Shown: positions 25,333-35,520, numbered from the stretch's first letter. The stretch: 64,000 bases of DNA from Affinundibacterium nitidum (GCF_014284155.1 NZ_JACOFZ010000008.1:62001-126000), one strand, 5' to 3'. The notes: generated from the letters alone by a model not told the origin. A program made the numbers and translations.

Positions 25333-27876
25333 TTAATTCAATTCGCTACATGCTGTCACATCAGCGTCCTTCGCTTTACCACCGACGAGTTCAATCTCAG
25401 AAATCGCGGCGCTGAATGCTGCTGTGCTACTCATGACGAAGCCAGATTTGATTTTTTTAGGATCGAAACCTTTCGCTGTAAAGCAAGACAGTGGAATCTT
25501 GACGGTACGTGCTGCACCGCCCGAGAGTTTTTGCATCAGACTAGTCACATCCAAGCTCGCAGCACAGTTGTCACCACATTCCATCGCCAGATTCACTTTA
25601 CCTTGCGGCGCTTTAGTCACTTCGGCCACAAACTGTAGAACACCGTCTTTCACCACACCGACCGGCACCATCGTGGAAAATGGCGCAGTTGCTTCGAACT
25701 TCGCAGGGCCATTCCAAGTTACGACACGTGCTGGCATGCCGTTGGCCAGAGTCTTGCTGCTGACGCCAATTGCACCACCCATTTCCTTCTCATTGAGATC
25801 TTTCGCCAAGGTGAATTGACGCGTGGCGATAGTGGCAAGGGCTGGGAAATGCGTACTGTCTTTAACGGTGTTAATTGCCATGCGTGATTCATCTGCACAG
25901 CTTGTACGCGTATCCATTGCTAAGGGCGCTAGATCTTTTTGTGAAGCTTTATTCCCCGCGTAAGACAAGCCATAACCCAAACCAAATAATTTTTCTGGAT
26001 GCTTGTTATCCATTTGTGCGATAGGCCCGCTTAAGCACGCGGCGTTTGGCCAGCTGAACGAGAGGCGTCCTTTAAAGTCATGCGCGACTTTACCTTTGGC
26101 GTCTTTGAACAAGACGTCTGCAACGCCTTTGCCTTCTGTGCCTGGCAACCAGCCGGCCACAAAGCTATCGGACAAGTTCATCAAGTCATTGGTGTACACG
26201 GCACGACCCGACAACAATACGGTGACAACAGGTTTGCCTTTGCCCGATACCGCTTTCAATACTGCGAGGTCTTCTGGATGACGTTGGCTATGGCTTAAGC
26301 TCTGCGCTAGCGGGATATCACCGAAGCCTTCCGCATACGGCGTTTCGCCAATCACCGCAATCACGGTATCAAATTTGCTGACATCGACACCTTCAGCCGT
26401 TGGGCTGTATTGCACATTGCTTGCACCTAGCGCTTCGCGGAAGCCTGCTAACAAAGTGTCACCGTGGTAGTCGCTCTCGATGTTTTCCGTGCCTTGCCAC
26501 GTAATCGACCATCCACCGTTTTGGTTGATCATGCTATCGGCACTTTTACCAACCACCAAAACTTTTTGACCACGAGCCAATGGCAATACATTGTGATTAT
26601 TCTTGAGCAGCACCAATGATTCCCGCACTGCTTGGCGAGCCAAAGCTTTTGCTTGCATAGCTTCTTGTTTGCCCGCAAATTTGCTATCGGCTGGTTTAGT
26701 GGTGAACATGCCCGCACGCAGTTTGACGCGCAGAATACGCGTTACTGCATCATCGATACGAGCCATAGGAATTTGACCGCCTTCGACTTGAGCGATGGTG
26801 TTCTTGATGAAGTTTTTCCAGTTGTCGGGCACCATGATCATGTCGACACCGGCATTGATCGCTTGGGGGCAGCTGTCGTTGGAACAACCCGCCACTTCGG
26901 CGATGCCATCCCAGTCAGAAATCACGAAACCATCAAAGCCCATTTTGTCTTTGAGCGCATCGGTCAACAGCGCTTTGCTCCCGTGCATTTTGCCGTAGTT
27001 CACGCCAGAAACAGGGTCATGCCAGCTATTGTAAGAAGCCATCACCGTTTGTGCGCCAGCTTCGAAGGCGCTGTAATAGCCCTGTGCCTGGCTGTTGATC
27101 ATGTGGCTAAAACTAGATTTGTTAACACCTCTGTCAACACCCGCTTCAGTGCCGCCATCACCGATGAAATGCTTGGCCGTGGCGATGACGTTGGCATCCC
27201 CTTTCAAGTTGCCTTGCAATCCTTTGACATAGACACCCGCATAGTCTCGAACTTGCTTGCCGTCTTCAGAGAAGCTCTCGTAAGAGCGGCCCCAACGAGC
27301 ATCTTTGCCTACCGCTACCGTTGGTGCGAAGACCCAATTGATACCTGTCGCGCGCACCGCTCGGCCGACTTCAACCGCAATCTTGCCAACCAATTGTGGA
27401 TTATGCGCAGCGCCTAGGCCTATATTGTGGGGAAACAGCGTGGCTCCAACAACATTACTATTGCCATGAATCGCATCAATACCCCAAATCACAGGCACTG
27501 GCGTTTTCATGTCGGTCGACATTGAGGCATCATTGTAAGCCGTTGACAGCGCCAACCAATCAGCAGCCGTCGCGTATTTGTTCATTTTCGGCCAGCTACC
27601 ACCGCCGTTCAACACAGAACCTAAGTAGTATTTCTTCACATCTTCTGGCGTCACGAACTTGATTTCGGCTTGCGTCATTTGACCTACCTTTTGCGCCAAG
27701 CTCATGCTCGCAACGATGTCTTTGATCTTCTTCTCCATCGCGGCATCTTTACTGACAGCGCTCTTAATTTTTGGCCAATCTTTAAGTTCACCCGTAGCTT
27801 GGCCTGCGTAGGCTTGTACGCTTAAGCTGGCGATGAGGGTGAGTGCGGCAATTTGCAATGGCTTTCTTTTGATCAT
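25333..27876 (-). CDS. Secreted GH3 beta-glucosidase / exo-glucanase
   Basis: 847 residues with a signal peptide (MIKRKPLQIAALTLIASLSVQAYA). The two GH3 domains are recognisable: ATAKHFIGDGGTEAG and the nucleophile D321 in VISDWDG in the first, and the GETPYAEGFGD motif with the presumed acid/base Glu (~516) in the second, as in plant and bacterial beta-D-glucan exohydrolases. The last ~180 residues (after ~650) look like an added beta-sandwich, ExoP-type domain. It should release glucose from beta-1,3/1,4-oligosaccharides in the periplasm. A sigma-70 promoter and LacI-type operator lie about 300 bases upstream. Confidence 0.93.
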   Translation of the reverse strand: MIKRKPLQIAALTLIASLSVQAYAGQATGELKDWPKIKSAVSKDAAMEKKIKDIVASMSLAQKVGQMTQAEIKFVTPEDVKKYYLGSVLNGGGSWPKMNKYATAADWLALSTAYNDASMSTDMKTPVPVIWGIDAIHGNSNVVGATLFPHNIGLGAAHNPQLVGKIAVEVGRAVRATGINWVFAPTVAVGKDARWGRSYESFSEDGKQVRDYAGVYVKGLQGNLKGDANVIATAKHFIGDGGTEAGVDRGVNKSSFSHMINSQAQGYYSAFEAGAQTVMASYNSWHDPVSGVNYGKMHGSKALLTDALKDKMGFDGFVISDWDGIAEVAGCSNDSCPQAINAGVDMIMVPDNWKNFIKNTIAQVEGGQIPMARIDDAVTRILRVKLRAGMFTTKPADSKFAGKQEAMQAKALARQAVRESLVLLKNNHNVLPLARGQKVLVVGKSADSMINQNGGWSITWQGTENIESDYHGDTLLAGFREALGASNVQYSPTAEGVDVSKFDTVIAVIGETPYAEGFGDIPLAQSLSHSQRHPEDLAVLKAVSGKGKPVVTVLLSGRAVYTNDLMNLSDSFVAGWLPGTEGKGVADVLFKDAKGKVAHDFKGRLSFSWPNAACLSGPIAQMDNKHPEKLFGLGYGLSYAGNKASQKDLAPLAMDTRTSCADESRMAINTVKDSTHFPALATIATRQFTLAKDLNEKEMGGAIGVSSKTLANGMPARVVTWNGPAKFEATAPFSTMVPVGVVKDGVLQFVAEVTKAPQGKVNLAMECGDNCAASLDVTSLMQKLSGGAARTVKIPLSCFTAKGFDPKKIKSGFVMSSTAAFSAAISEIELVGGKAKDADVTACSELN

Positions 27877-28171
27877 GATGTCTCGTCTTTCTCAGTCTTT
27901 TTGAGGTATTCCGTTGTTGATGTTGATGTCACGGGCGATACAGTTTTTTGCTGTTCTGTCCACGTTGCTAAGCGTTTACTCTCCTGCTCAGTTCAACCTC
28001 CATCAGGTCTACGAGCGGGTTTTTGATACTTTGACCCTTCAACTTTGTAAGCTGACAAGATCATGACAGTTTCGATGCGTTTTAATGCGCTTTCCGTTTT
28101 CAATTTAACATGCTGCACTTGAGACAGAAATCACTCAAACAAAGACCGTTTTCTCTCTGCTGCAGCTCAAA

Positions 28172-28187
28172 TTGGAAACGTTACCAA
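28172..28187. promoter_or_regulatory. LacI-type operator upstream of GH3
   Basis: TTGGAAACGTTACCAA is palindromic except for its two A/T positions and is flanked by further symmetric A and T bases. It lies 11 bases downstream of the -10 element of the GH3 promoter, the classic place for repression. The same 16 bases occur at 53227-53242. Confidence 0.75.
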
Positions 28188-28198
28188 TTTAGTGTTGA

Positions 28199-28227
28199 AT
28201 AATGCTTCTTGTGATTTTCTTTGTCAA
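28199..28227 (-). promoter_or_regulatory. Sigma-70-like promoter of the GH3 gene
   Basis: On the minus strand TTGACA (28222-28227) and CATTAT (28199-28204) are 17 bases apart. The start point would be near 28192, leaving a leader of about 315 bases before GH3. The rest of the 595-base gap (28228-28471) shows no gene or other site; a C-run lies at 28411-28416. Confidence 0.6.
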
Positions 28228-28471
28228 TAAAAATTTCGGAGTTTTTTGCGGATCTTTGCAAAACAAGGTTATTTGCGGCGTGCTGAACAGATGCAGCGCG
28301 CGAAGGGCACTGTGCATTAGCCGATGAGGTAAATACTTAGGAGCCAAGGCGATCTCTACTCACAGTGTAAACACTCGCTTTCGAGACCGCCCCTTCCCAA
28401 TCCTTCCTTCTCCCCCCCGGGAAAAGTGAGGCACTACAAAACTGTCGCCGCGAGGGCGTTGAACGCGATGG

Positions 28472-29833
28472 CTATCCGCGTAAGAAGTCGCGGTACCAAT
28501 GGCCGCTCATTTTAAGCGTTCTTTGCTGAGTTTGAAAGTCGATATAGACCAAGCCGAAACGACGCAGATAACCTTCAGCCCATTCAAAGTTGTCGATCAG
28601 GCTCCAAGCGAAATAGCCGCGTACATCAATACCTTCACGGATCACCTCGCGTAAGACTGCTAAATGGCGAATAAAGTAATCACGTCGTTTAGCGTCATGA
28701 ATACTGCCATCAGCCTCGACCACATCATCGTAGGTACAACCATTTTCGGTCAAATACATAGGCACCGGTTGATAGTCACGCTGGATGCGGCGTAATAGAC
28801 TCGCCATGCCTTGAGGAGCCACTTCCCAACCGAAGGCAGTACGCTCACAATCAGGATCATGCACTACATTGGTGGCCAGTGGAGGTTTTTCGGGGGCGTC
28901 TTGTATCACTTCTGGGAAGTAGTAGTTCACACCGAGAAAATCCAATGGCGCTGCAATAGCTTCCAGATCCCCCCTCTGCACTTGAGGTGCTGCCGCCCCT
29001 GTTAGGTCCCAGATATCTTGGGGGTAGCCACGGCCATGCAGTGGGTCTAAGAACCAGCGGTTGCGTAAGCCATCATGGCGACGAGTGGCTTCCACGTCTT
29101 TGGATGCGGTCGTCGCTGGACGCAATGGATGCAAGCTGAGGGCAATGCCGACCTTAGCATCGCTGACATTCTGACGTAATAAGGGTACAGCCAAACCATG
29201 GGAAAGTAAAACATGGTGGCAAACTTGAAGTGCAATTTTGAAATCACGATTTCCCGGTGCATGCATGCCATCCCAGTTGCCGTGCATCGCCGTACACCAC
29301 GGTTCATTGTGCGTAATCCAGTTTTTGATACGATCACCAAGGCGACGGCTCACGACATCAGCGAAGTTCAGATAAGCGTACACCGTAGCGCGATTCTCCC
29401 AACCGCCTTGCTCCTGCAAGTACTGAGGCAAATCCCAGTGATACAGTGTGGCCCAGGGTTGCAGACCGCGCGCCAACATACCATCCACCAGATCGGAATA
29501 AAATTGAAGACCTTCTTCATTGATCGTACCAGTGGCATCGCTAATGACGCGTGGCCATGATATCGAGAAACGGTAGGCGTTGAGTCCCATTTTCTGCGCG
29601 ATATCAAGATCCTCTTGCCAACGATGGTAGTGGTCGCAGGCGACGCGTGCATCACTGCCGTCACGTATTCTGCCAGCTTGCTCGGCAAAGTGATCCCAAA
29701 TTGACGGCACACGTCCAGCTTCGCTCGCAGCGCCTTCAATTTGAAATGAAGAAGTCGAACAACCCCACATAAAGTCATCGGGGAATTCAGACTTGCTGAG
29801 TTCGGGAATAGGATTCGGTATAGGCATATTCAT
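28472..29833 (-). CDS. GH1 beta-glucosidase (second copy)
   Basis: A 453-residue GH1 enzyme starting MNMPIPNPIPELSKSEFPDDFMWGCSTSSFQIEGA. The acid/base is E177 in THNEPWCT and the nucleophile is E363 in YLTENGCTYDD. No signal peptide is present, so it is cytoplasmic. It is clearly diverged from the first GH1 copy, which argues for different oligosaccharide preference rather than a recent duplication. It follows the GH5 gene by 65 bases on the same strand and is likely cotranscribed with it. Confidence 0.93.
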   Translation of the reverse strand: MNMPIPNPIPELSKSEFPDDFMWGCSTSSFQIEGAASEAGRVPSIWDHFAEQAGRIRDGSDARVACDHYHRWQEDLDIAQKMGLNAYRFSISWPRVISDATGTINEEGLQFYSDLVDGMLARGLQPWATLYHWDLPQYLQEQGGWENRATVYAYLNFADVVSRRLGDRIKNWITHNEPWCTAMHGNWDGMHAPGNRDFKIALQVCHHVLLSHGLAVPLLRQNVSDAKVGIALSLHPLRPATTASKDVEATRRHDGLRNRWFLDPLHGRGYPQDIWDLTGAAAPQVQRGDLEAIAAPLDFLGVNYYFPEVIQDAPEKPPLATNVVHDPDCERTAFGWEVAPQGMASLLRRIQRDYQPVPMYLTENGCTYDDVVEADGSIHDAKRRDYFIRHLAVLREVIREGIDVRGYFAWSLIDNFEWAEGYLRRFGLVYIDFQTQQRTLKMSGHWYRDFLRG

Positions 29834-29898
29834 TGATCGTTCATGCTTTCGCTTAGTTTTGCTGGTACTCTCTTTAGAATGGCAACTGGAGTGCTGGC

Positions 29899-31341
29899 TC
29901 AGCGGTTGAACGGATTCGGTGCGGTAGTGCTCGTCATCCAGTTCATCGCCGCTTGCTGCGGTTCATAGTTCACGCTTCCAAATTGTTTAAATAGTGCCTC
30001 GATGTCAGCCAAGCTCGCTGTATTGAAATCGAGCGCGGGAATTTTGCTATCGGGCGCGTTAGTGACTAAACCCCAAGTCCCATTTCCTTGGCCGCCATTG
30101 TTAGTGATGAGCTTGTAGGACCATGCGGTTGATGCCCAACCGTAACTGGCATAGACGTCGTACGTCGTTCGTGTGACTTGCCCACCGACTTCAGCACCCA
30201 TACCCGCCCATGGTTGAAATTCGCCGACGAGGAAAGCCGTGTTCAGGTTTTTTAACCGCGCATTCCATTCACATACGCCGCCGTTGCCTGAGCTACCGCA
30301 GTACAGCCAGTCTTTATGCACTGCCAAGCCAGGTTGGCTCCATCCAAAAAAGCCAGGATAGAAGTGCATCTCAAAGGCGACATTTTTTATGCCTGCTTGA
30401 GCCGGATTACCGTAGGCGTTAATGCCAGCAGCATGGCCGGGCAAGATAACCACATGGTTTGTGTCGACCGCACGCACAGCCTCATACAAACCCTTCACCA
30501 CCCGCGCCATTTCCGCTTCGCTCGTGCCCCAAGGTTCATTTAGCAAACTATAACCAGCGACGGCCGCACGATCTTTATAACGCGCGGCGATTTGCTGCCA
30601 CAGCCACACCGTACGTTGTTGGTATTCCGGTGTAGACCAATACAAATTTTTGCCCGCACAGCCACTATGGTGCTCCCATCCTTGACTACCGACTGCGCCA
30701 TGTAGATCGAGAATCACATAGATGCCACGCTTCTCGGCTTCAGCGATGGCTTTATCGAGATAGACCCAAGCGTCGCTGCGCAAATTGCCCGGATTTTTTT
30801 CGTCTTCAATCACACTCCAAATGAAAGGGAGACGCACTACATTCAAACCAAACTTTGCGATCATGTCCCAATCGCGCGTGCTTATCCAATTGTCTCGATA
30901 CAAGCGATATAAGCGCTCGCGTTCAGCGTAACCAAAACGCTGATCAAGTTTGGCTTCGAGCTTGCATTGATCATCAATTCCCGCACTGCCTTGGCCCATC
31001 ATCCAAAATTCTTGTATCAACCAATTGCCAAGATTCACACCTTTAAGCTGAATCGGCCGACTGTTGGCACGCAGCCAATAGGTTCCGTCGGTGCGCAACA
31101 TACTGACCGGCTCATTGGGGGTCAGATTAGGATTTGGTGTTGGTGTAATCACACCACTATTGACGCCGCTATTCGGTGTAGTCGTATTATTCGCAGGTGA
31201 ACTCGCGGAGGAAGTACCTGAGCCGCAGGCGATCAGCAACACTGCACTGCTTGCAGCAACGAGCTTACGCGCGCCCCAAAGAAGCTGCATAGAAAAATGT
31301 TTGATGGTGCTTAGATCTGATAATCGATGCTTTGTCTGCAT
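29899..31341 (-). CDS. GH5 glucanase lipoprotein
   Basis: 480 residues from the ATG at 31341, which has GGAG eight bases upstream; a start at 31290 would shorten the signal. The lipobox L-I-A-C39 is followed by a long Ser/Thr/Pro/Asn linker, indicating a lipid-anchored, probably surface enzyme. The GH5 fold is marked by LKGVNLGNWLIQEFWM, the acid/base E269 in LLNEPWG and the nucleophile E374 in LVGEFQPW. The GVNLGNWL opening recalls exo-beta-1,3-glucanases, but an endo-cellulase is possible. A LacI-type operator lies 47 bases upstream of the start. Confidence 0.9.
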   Translation of the reverse strand: MQTKHRLSDLSTIKHFSMQLLWGARKLVAASSAVLLIACGSGTSSASSPANNTTTPNSGVNSGVITPTPNPNLTPNEPVSMLRTDGTYWLRANSRPIQLKGVNLGNWLIQEFWMMGQGSAGIDDQCKLEAKLDQRFGYAERERLYRLYRDNWISTRDWDMIAKFGLNVVRLPFIWSVIEDEKNPGNLRSDAWVYLDKAIAEAEKRGIYVILDLHGAVGSQGWEHHSGCAGKNLYWSTPEYQQRTVWLWQQIAARYKDRAAVAGYSLLNEPWGTSEAEMARVVKGLYEAVRAVDTNHVVILPGHAAGINAYGNPAQAGIKNVAFEMHFYPGFFGWSQPGLAVHKDWLYCGSSGNGGVCEWNARLKNLNTAFLVGEFQPWAGMGAEVGGQVTRTTYDVYASYGWASTAWSYKLITNNGGQGNGTWGLVTNAPDSKIPALDFNTASLADIEALFKQFGSVNYEPQQAAMNWMTSTTAPNPFNR

Positions 31342-31387
31342 TGGCTTACTCCCGCTTTATCCATTTTTCTCCACAATACTCGATAAA

Positions 31388-31401
31388 TGGAATCGTTTCC
31401 A
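31388..31401. promoter_or_regulatory. LacI-type operator upstream of GH5-GH1
   Basis: TGGAATCGTTTCCA here is the complement of the operator form TGGAAACGATTCCA at 39128-39141, and both are preceded by CGATAAA on the plus strand. On the minus strand it overlaps a -10-like TAGAAT. It lies between the LacI-family gene and the GH5 gene. Confidence 0.72.
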
Positions 31402-31495
31402 TTCTACACTCAAAAAAAACATGCGTGTGCATGTCTTTTTCAACTTTTCTTGTCCTTCCGGTTTTTTACAACAGCAACACCAGTTAAAAACCCCT

Positions 31496-32530
31496 TTATT
31501 TTACGGTTTTCTTAGCGCTCATACGCGCCGGTTTTTCGACCGAACTACGCCAAGTCATACTCACCGGGAACTGACGCTCTACGGGTCGACCGAGGTCATA
31601 ACAGCGGTTGAGCAAAAAGTTCAGTCCGCTCAAGGTCATTTCGCGCCATGCAATGTGTACGGATGAAAGCCGTGGCGCAGTAAATTCGGCGGTAACGGTG
31701 TCATCGTAACCAATCACCGAAACATCAACAGGAACATTAATGCCGACGTGTTGGAAGTAGGACATTGCACCAACGGCCATTTCATCGTTCGCACAAAATA
31801 CAGCCGTAAAATCATAACCAGATTCAACCAACTCTTGTGCGGAAGCCCAGCCGCCATCAGGGGCGAAATTACTTTCGGCAACCCACATCTTATGCGTATC
31901 AATTCCCGCCAGTTCCAGTTCGCGCATGAAGCCACTAATACGCTCGACGTTATCGGGGGCACAAGCCGGACCAGCGATGACGGCGATTTTCTTGTGTTTC
32001 TGCTGCAGCAAAGACTTCGCTGCCATACGACCACCTAAAAAGTGATCAGCCGTAAAACACTGTTCAGCAATACCTTCATATTTGTGATTGAGCACCACCA
32101 AATTATCTTTTGCCGTACCCATCGCTTCGATATCAGCGTCTTCTAGAGCGTTGCTCATCACAATCAAACCATCACAACCACGCTCGATCAGAAAGTTAAT
32201 GCCTTCCACCGCTTGTTCACGCACATTACCTGCGCCAACACCGAAGGCCACCACCATATGCAAACCCGCTGCGCGTAGTTCCATATCGATGACCTGCATA
32301 ATCGGCATATAGAAAGTACCTTTGAGCAAAGGAATATACACACCGATCATGCGCGAAGAGCCAGACAACAAAGAGCGCGCCGCGTGCGATGGCCGGAAGT
32401 CGAGCTCCTCAATCGCTTTTCTCACTTTTTCTAAAGTGGCAGGCGACACCGAGCCTTTACCGCTCACGACCCGTGATGCAGTTCCTAGCCCTACCCCCGC
32501 TAAGCGGGCGACATCTTTGATGGTTGCCAT
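31496..32530 (-). CDS. LacI-family transcriptional regulator
   Basis: A 344-residue regulator. The N-terminus MATIKDVARLAGVGLGTASRVVSG is a LacI helix-turn-helix, followed by the hinge helix PSHAARSLLSGSSR-x-IGV and a periplasmic-binding-protein-like ligand domain (FCANDEMAVGAMSYFQHVGINVPVDVSVIGYDD). It should bind palindromic operators and release them on binding a sugar. Five LacI-type operators lie within this window at the glucan genes, which makes it the obvious candidate regulator. It sits between the halogenase-like gene and GH5, transcribed in the same direction. Confidence 0.92.
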   Translation of the reverse strand: MATIKDVARLAGVGLGTASRVVSGKGSVSPATLEKVRKAIEELDFRPSHAARSLLSGSSRMIGVYIPLLKGTFYMPIMQVIDMELRAAGLHMVVAFGVGAGNVREQAVEGINFLIERGCDGLIVMSNALEDADIEAMGTAKDNLVVLNHKYEGIAEQCFTADHFLGGRMAAKSLLQQKHKKIAVIAGPACAPDNVERISGFMRELELAGIDTHKMWVAESNFAPDGGWASAQELVESGYDFTAVFCANDEMAVGAMSYFQHVGINVPVDVSVIGYDDTVTAEFTAPRLSSVHIAWREMTLSGLNFLLNRCYDLGRPVERQFPVSMTWRSSVEKPARMSAKKTVK

Positions 32531-32697
32531 ACTCTTGTTCTCTCTCTTACTTTCTCACCAGCGCTACTTCAGTGTCAGTCAATTTCACTGCCATGTCACT
32601 TCACTGTCAATCCAGGCTGACTTGCCAGGAATTTACGGGTGGAACCTACATTGTAGCCCGTGTCCCGCTCTACATCTACTTTACTGCCGTTCCTACG

Positions 32698-34206
32698 CTA
32701 CATTGCCTTACATGTTGCTGCGATGAATTCCTCATGTGTTGGCATCACATCGACGCACTTACGTATGGTTTTTTGCACTTGATCTAGGAAGTAAGCAATA
32801 TCTTCCTTACTACGTTGATCGACCAAAGGATGGTAAGACTCGGCTCGCAAACCTTGTCCATGCATGACCTGCAACCAGCTGGCGTCAGCAAATAGCTCTT
32901 CACCAATGCGGAAAATACGACCATGTGAACGATATAAATCGATACGCTCTTGTACGTCGATTGGCACTTCCATGTTTTTGCAATAGGACCAGAACGCGGA
33001 GCCTTCACGCTCATTGAGCTTGTAATGCATGATCAGGAAATCGCGAATGCGTTGGTATTCCTCATCATTTTGGGCATTGTAAGTATCAATATCGACTTGA
33101 TTAAAGCCGCGATCGGGGAACAAACTAATCACACGCATGATCGCCGTTTGCACCATGTGGATACTGGTCGACTCTAAAGGCTCCATGAAACCGCCTGCCA
33201 AACCTATGGCGATACAGTTTTTATTCCAAGCCTTTTTACGCTTACCCGTCGTAAAGCGAATATGGCGAGGTTCTGCCAAAGCCTCACCATCAAGATTTTT
33301 CATCAAGATAGCTTGTGCTTCATCGGCACTCATAAATTTACTGCTAAATACATGGCCATTACCCGTGCGGTGTTGCAAAGGAATGCGCCATTGCCAACCT
33401 GCGGTATGGGAAGTTGAACGCGTGTACGGCAACAATGGTCCAGCCGAAGCGCAAGGTACAGCGATCGCGCTATCTGCCGGTAACCAATGGCTCCAATCTT
33501 CGTAGCCGGTGTTGAGGGTTTTCTCAATCAGCAAACCTGCTAAACCTGAACAATCAATAAAGAGATCACCCTCGATACGCTCACCGTTTTCCATCACCAG
33601 CGATTCAATGAAGCCATCCGCATCGCGTACGACCACATCGACAATTTTCCCTTCGGTTCTTTGTACGCCTTGCTTCTCGGCTTTGCCACGCAAATACTTC
33701 GCATACAAACCAGCGTCGAAATGGAAAGCATAAGAGATATCGGCCAAAGGCGAGTTCGGCATATCTTTCGGTGGCCGCATAAATTTGTGATGACGCGGCG
33801 CTACGGTGTTAATCGAAAAGTGTTCTAGATCAGGCGCTTCGCCCAACTGATACATCTTCAACCAATACTGGTAAAACTTCGCCAGAATTTGATCACGACC
33901 AATCAAACCAAAACCGTGGATATACGAGTCACCCTGTTTACCCCAATTCACGAACTCAATGCCGAGTTTAAACGTCGCCTGTGTTTGGCGCATAAACTCA
34001 TCTTCATCGAGATCGACCAACTGATTGAAGGCGCGGATGCTTGGAATCGTTGCTTCGCCAACACCAATGGTGGAGATCGCATCGGATTCTACTAATCGCA
34101 CACGATGGCCTTGCGGTAGTACGCGAGAAAAAGCAGCGGCGGTCATCCATCCGGCTGTACCGCCGCCAACGATAACAATAGTTTGAAGGGCTTGTTGCGC
34201 TTGCAT
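32698..34206 (-). CDS. Flavin-dependent halogenase-like protein (tryptophan halogenase family), copy 1
   Basis: 502 residues with the signatures of flavin-dependent halogenases: the FAD motif GGGTAGW (14-20), the lysine K80 equivalent to the HOCl-binding Lys of PrnA (in ATFKLGIEF), the WQWRIP motif (271-276) that fits W-x-W-x-I-P, and the Glu in EPLESTSIH (345). All catalytic residues are present, so halogenation is possible. Related proteins next to TonB receptors are known, and at least one brominates indole in vitro, but their natural substrate is not known to me. It follows the ABC ATPase gene by 23 bases, so it should be made together with the sugar importer. Confidence 0.9.
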   Translation of the reverse strand: MQAQQALQTIVIVGGGTAGWMTAAAFSRVLPQGHRVRLVESDAISTIGVGEATIPSIRAFNQLVDLDEDEFMRQTQATFKLGIEFVNWGKQGDSYIHGFGLIGRDQILAKFYQYWLKMYQLGEAPDLEHFSINTVAPRHHKFMRPPKDMPNSPLADISYAFHFDAGLYAKYLRGKAEKQGVQRTEGKIVDVVVRDADGFIESLVMENGERIEGDLFIDCSGLAGLLIEKTLNTGYEDWSHWLPADSAIAVPCASAGPLLPYTRSTSHTAGWQWRIPLQHRTGNGHVFSSKFMSADEAQAILMKNLDGEALAEPRHIRFTTGKRKKAWNKNCIAIGLAGGFMEPLESTSIHMVQTAIMRVISLFPDRGFNQVDIDTYNAQNDEEYQRIRDFLIMHYKLNEREGSAFWSYCKNMEVPIDVQERIDLYRSHGRIFRIGEELFADASWLQVMHGQGLRAESYHPLVDQRSKEDIAYFLDQVQKTIRKCVDVMPTHEEFIAATCKAM

Positions 34207-34229
34207 CTGCTGTCTTTCAAAAAACGTTC

Positions 34230-35306
34230 TTACAATCTTTGTTCTGTTGCGGGATCAAACAAGGAAACACGATGCCCGTCGATGCGGAAGCGAACCGTAC
34301 TGCCGAGTTCGAACTGCTGAGGCTCATTAACGATCATCGAAATCGTTTGTCCACCAAGGTCCAACCACAACACGAGATGATTTCCCATCGGCTCTACCAA
34401 AACCACACTGCCATGCGCATCACCATTCGAATCAAGATGAATGTGCTCGGGACGCACACCCATGGTCACTGCCATTTTTTCACCAGCGATGATAGAGATC
34501 GGCGCTTTCAAAGCGTAGCTCGCTAAGGACACTTGTAGCTTATCCGAAGTGAATTGCTGTTGTACATCGAGATGTCCAGCAATGAAATTCATTGCTGGCG
34601 CACCCAAGAAGCCCGCCACGAATAGATTTTCAGGGCATTCATACACGGTTTCTGGCGTGCCGATTTGTTGAATCTCGCCAGCCTTCATCACCACAATCCG
34701 TGTCGCCAAAGTCATCGCCTCAACTTGATCATGCGTGACATAGATCATCGTTGCCTTCAAATTTTGATGCAGCAATTTCAGTTCACGGCGCAAGCTAGAA
34801 CGGAGTTTGGCATCGAGATTGGATAAGGGTTCATCAAACAAAAACACGCCCGCTTCACGCACCAAGGCACGGCCAATCGCCACCCGTTGTCGCTGTCCAC
34901 CCGATAAAGCTGCAGGCTTACGTTGCAGTAGCGGTTCGAGATGCAACATCTCAGCCACTGTAGCGATACGACGCGCGATCTCTTGCTTCGGTGTGCCACT
35001 AATACGCAAACCAAACGACATATTTTTCTCGACCGTCATAGTTGGATACAAGGCATACGATTGAAACACCATACCGATATTGCGCTCGCTAGGGTCAGCC
35101 CAGGTCATATCGTGACCACCAATTTCTATACTGCCCTCATTGGCATCAATCAAACCCGCAATCGCATGCAAAAGCGTCGACTTGCCACAACCAGAAGGCC
35201 CAAGCAAAACCAGAAATTCGCCCTCAGCCACAGCAAGATCCAGCCCACGCAGAATCGCGGTCCCGCCCAAGGTGATTCCAAGATTTTTTATGCAAACATT
35301 CGACAC
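34230..35306 (-). CDS. CUT1 sugar ABC transporter ATPase (MalK/UgpC type)
   Basis: 358 residues starting at GTG 35306 with AAGGA six bases upstream. Walker A is GPSGCGKST (36-44), the signature LSGGQRQRVA begins at 134 and Walker B is VFLFDEP (154-160). The C-terminal ~120 residues form the regulatory OB-type domain of MalK-like ATPases (GVRPEHIHL). It energises the two permeases encoded upstream. A 333-base gap with two long palindromic repeats separates it from the second permease, an unusual break in such an operon. The halogenase-like gene follows directly. Confidence 0.93.
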   Translation of the reverse strand: MSNVCIKNLGITLGGTAILRGLDLAVAEGEFLVLLGPSGCGKSTLLHAIAGLIDANEGSIEIGGHDMTWADPSERNIGMVFQSYALYPTMTVEKNMSFGLRISGTPKQEIARRIATVAEMLHLEPLLQRKPAALSGGQRQRVAIGRALVREAGVFLFDEPLSNLDAKLRSSLRRELKLLHQNLKATMIYVTHDQVEAMTLATRIVVMKAGEIQQIGTPETVYECPENLFVAGFLGAPAMNFIAGHLDVQQQFTSDKLQVSLASYALKAPISIIAGEKMAVTMGVRPEHIHLDSNGDAHGSVVLVEPMGNHLVLWLDLGGQTISMIVNEPQQFELGSTVRFRIDGHRVSLFDPATEQRL

Positions 35307-35350
35307 TTATGATCCTTCTTTCTTGCTGTCCAATTCAAACCGCGCGGCGA

Positions 35351-35457
35351 TAAATGCCGCAGAAATTCAATGCTGGGGATGCAGTGCAAGGTGCAAAACA
35401 CAGCAATACTCAAGTATTGCGAGGCTTTGTAACGAAGCAATGCGCCCCAACATTGGA
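35351..35457. repeat. Palindromic repeat, copy 1
   Basis: A 107-base element beginning TAAATGCCGCAGAAATTCAA and ending GCGCCCCAACATTGGA. Its ends are mutually inverted (CAATGCTGGGG against CCCCAACATTG) and its middle has CAATACTCAAGTATTG, so it can fold into a long stem with an inner hairpin. It lies 170 bases from copy 2 and shares most of its sequence. It holds no credible gene although short frames run through it. Confidence 0.85.
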
Positions 35458-35520
35458 CTATTCGACGTTGATATTCCCTATTGTTCGATTTCAAAATTGC
35501 GACAACTATCATCAAAACTA

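Noticed and set aside
26632-27417. 261-codon plus-strand frame opposite GH3
   Set aside because: Shadow of the GH3 gene, which has catalytic motifs and a signal peptide.
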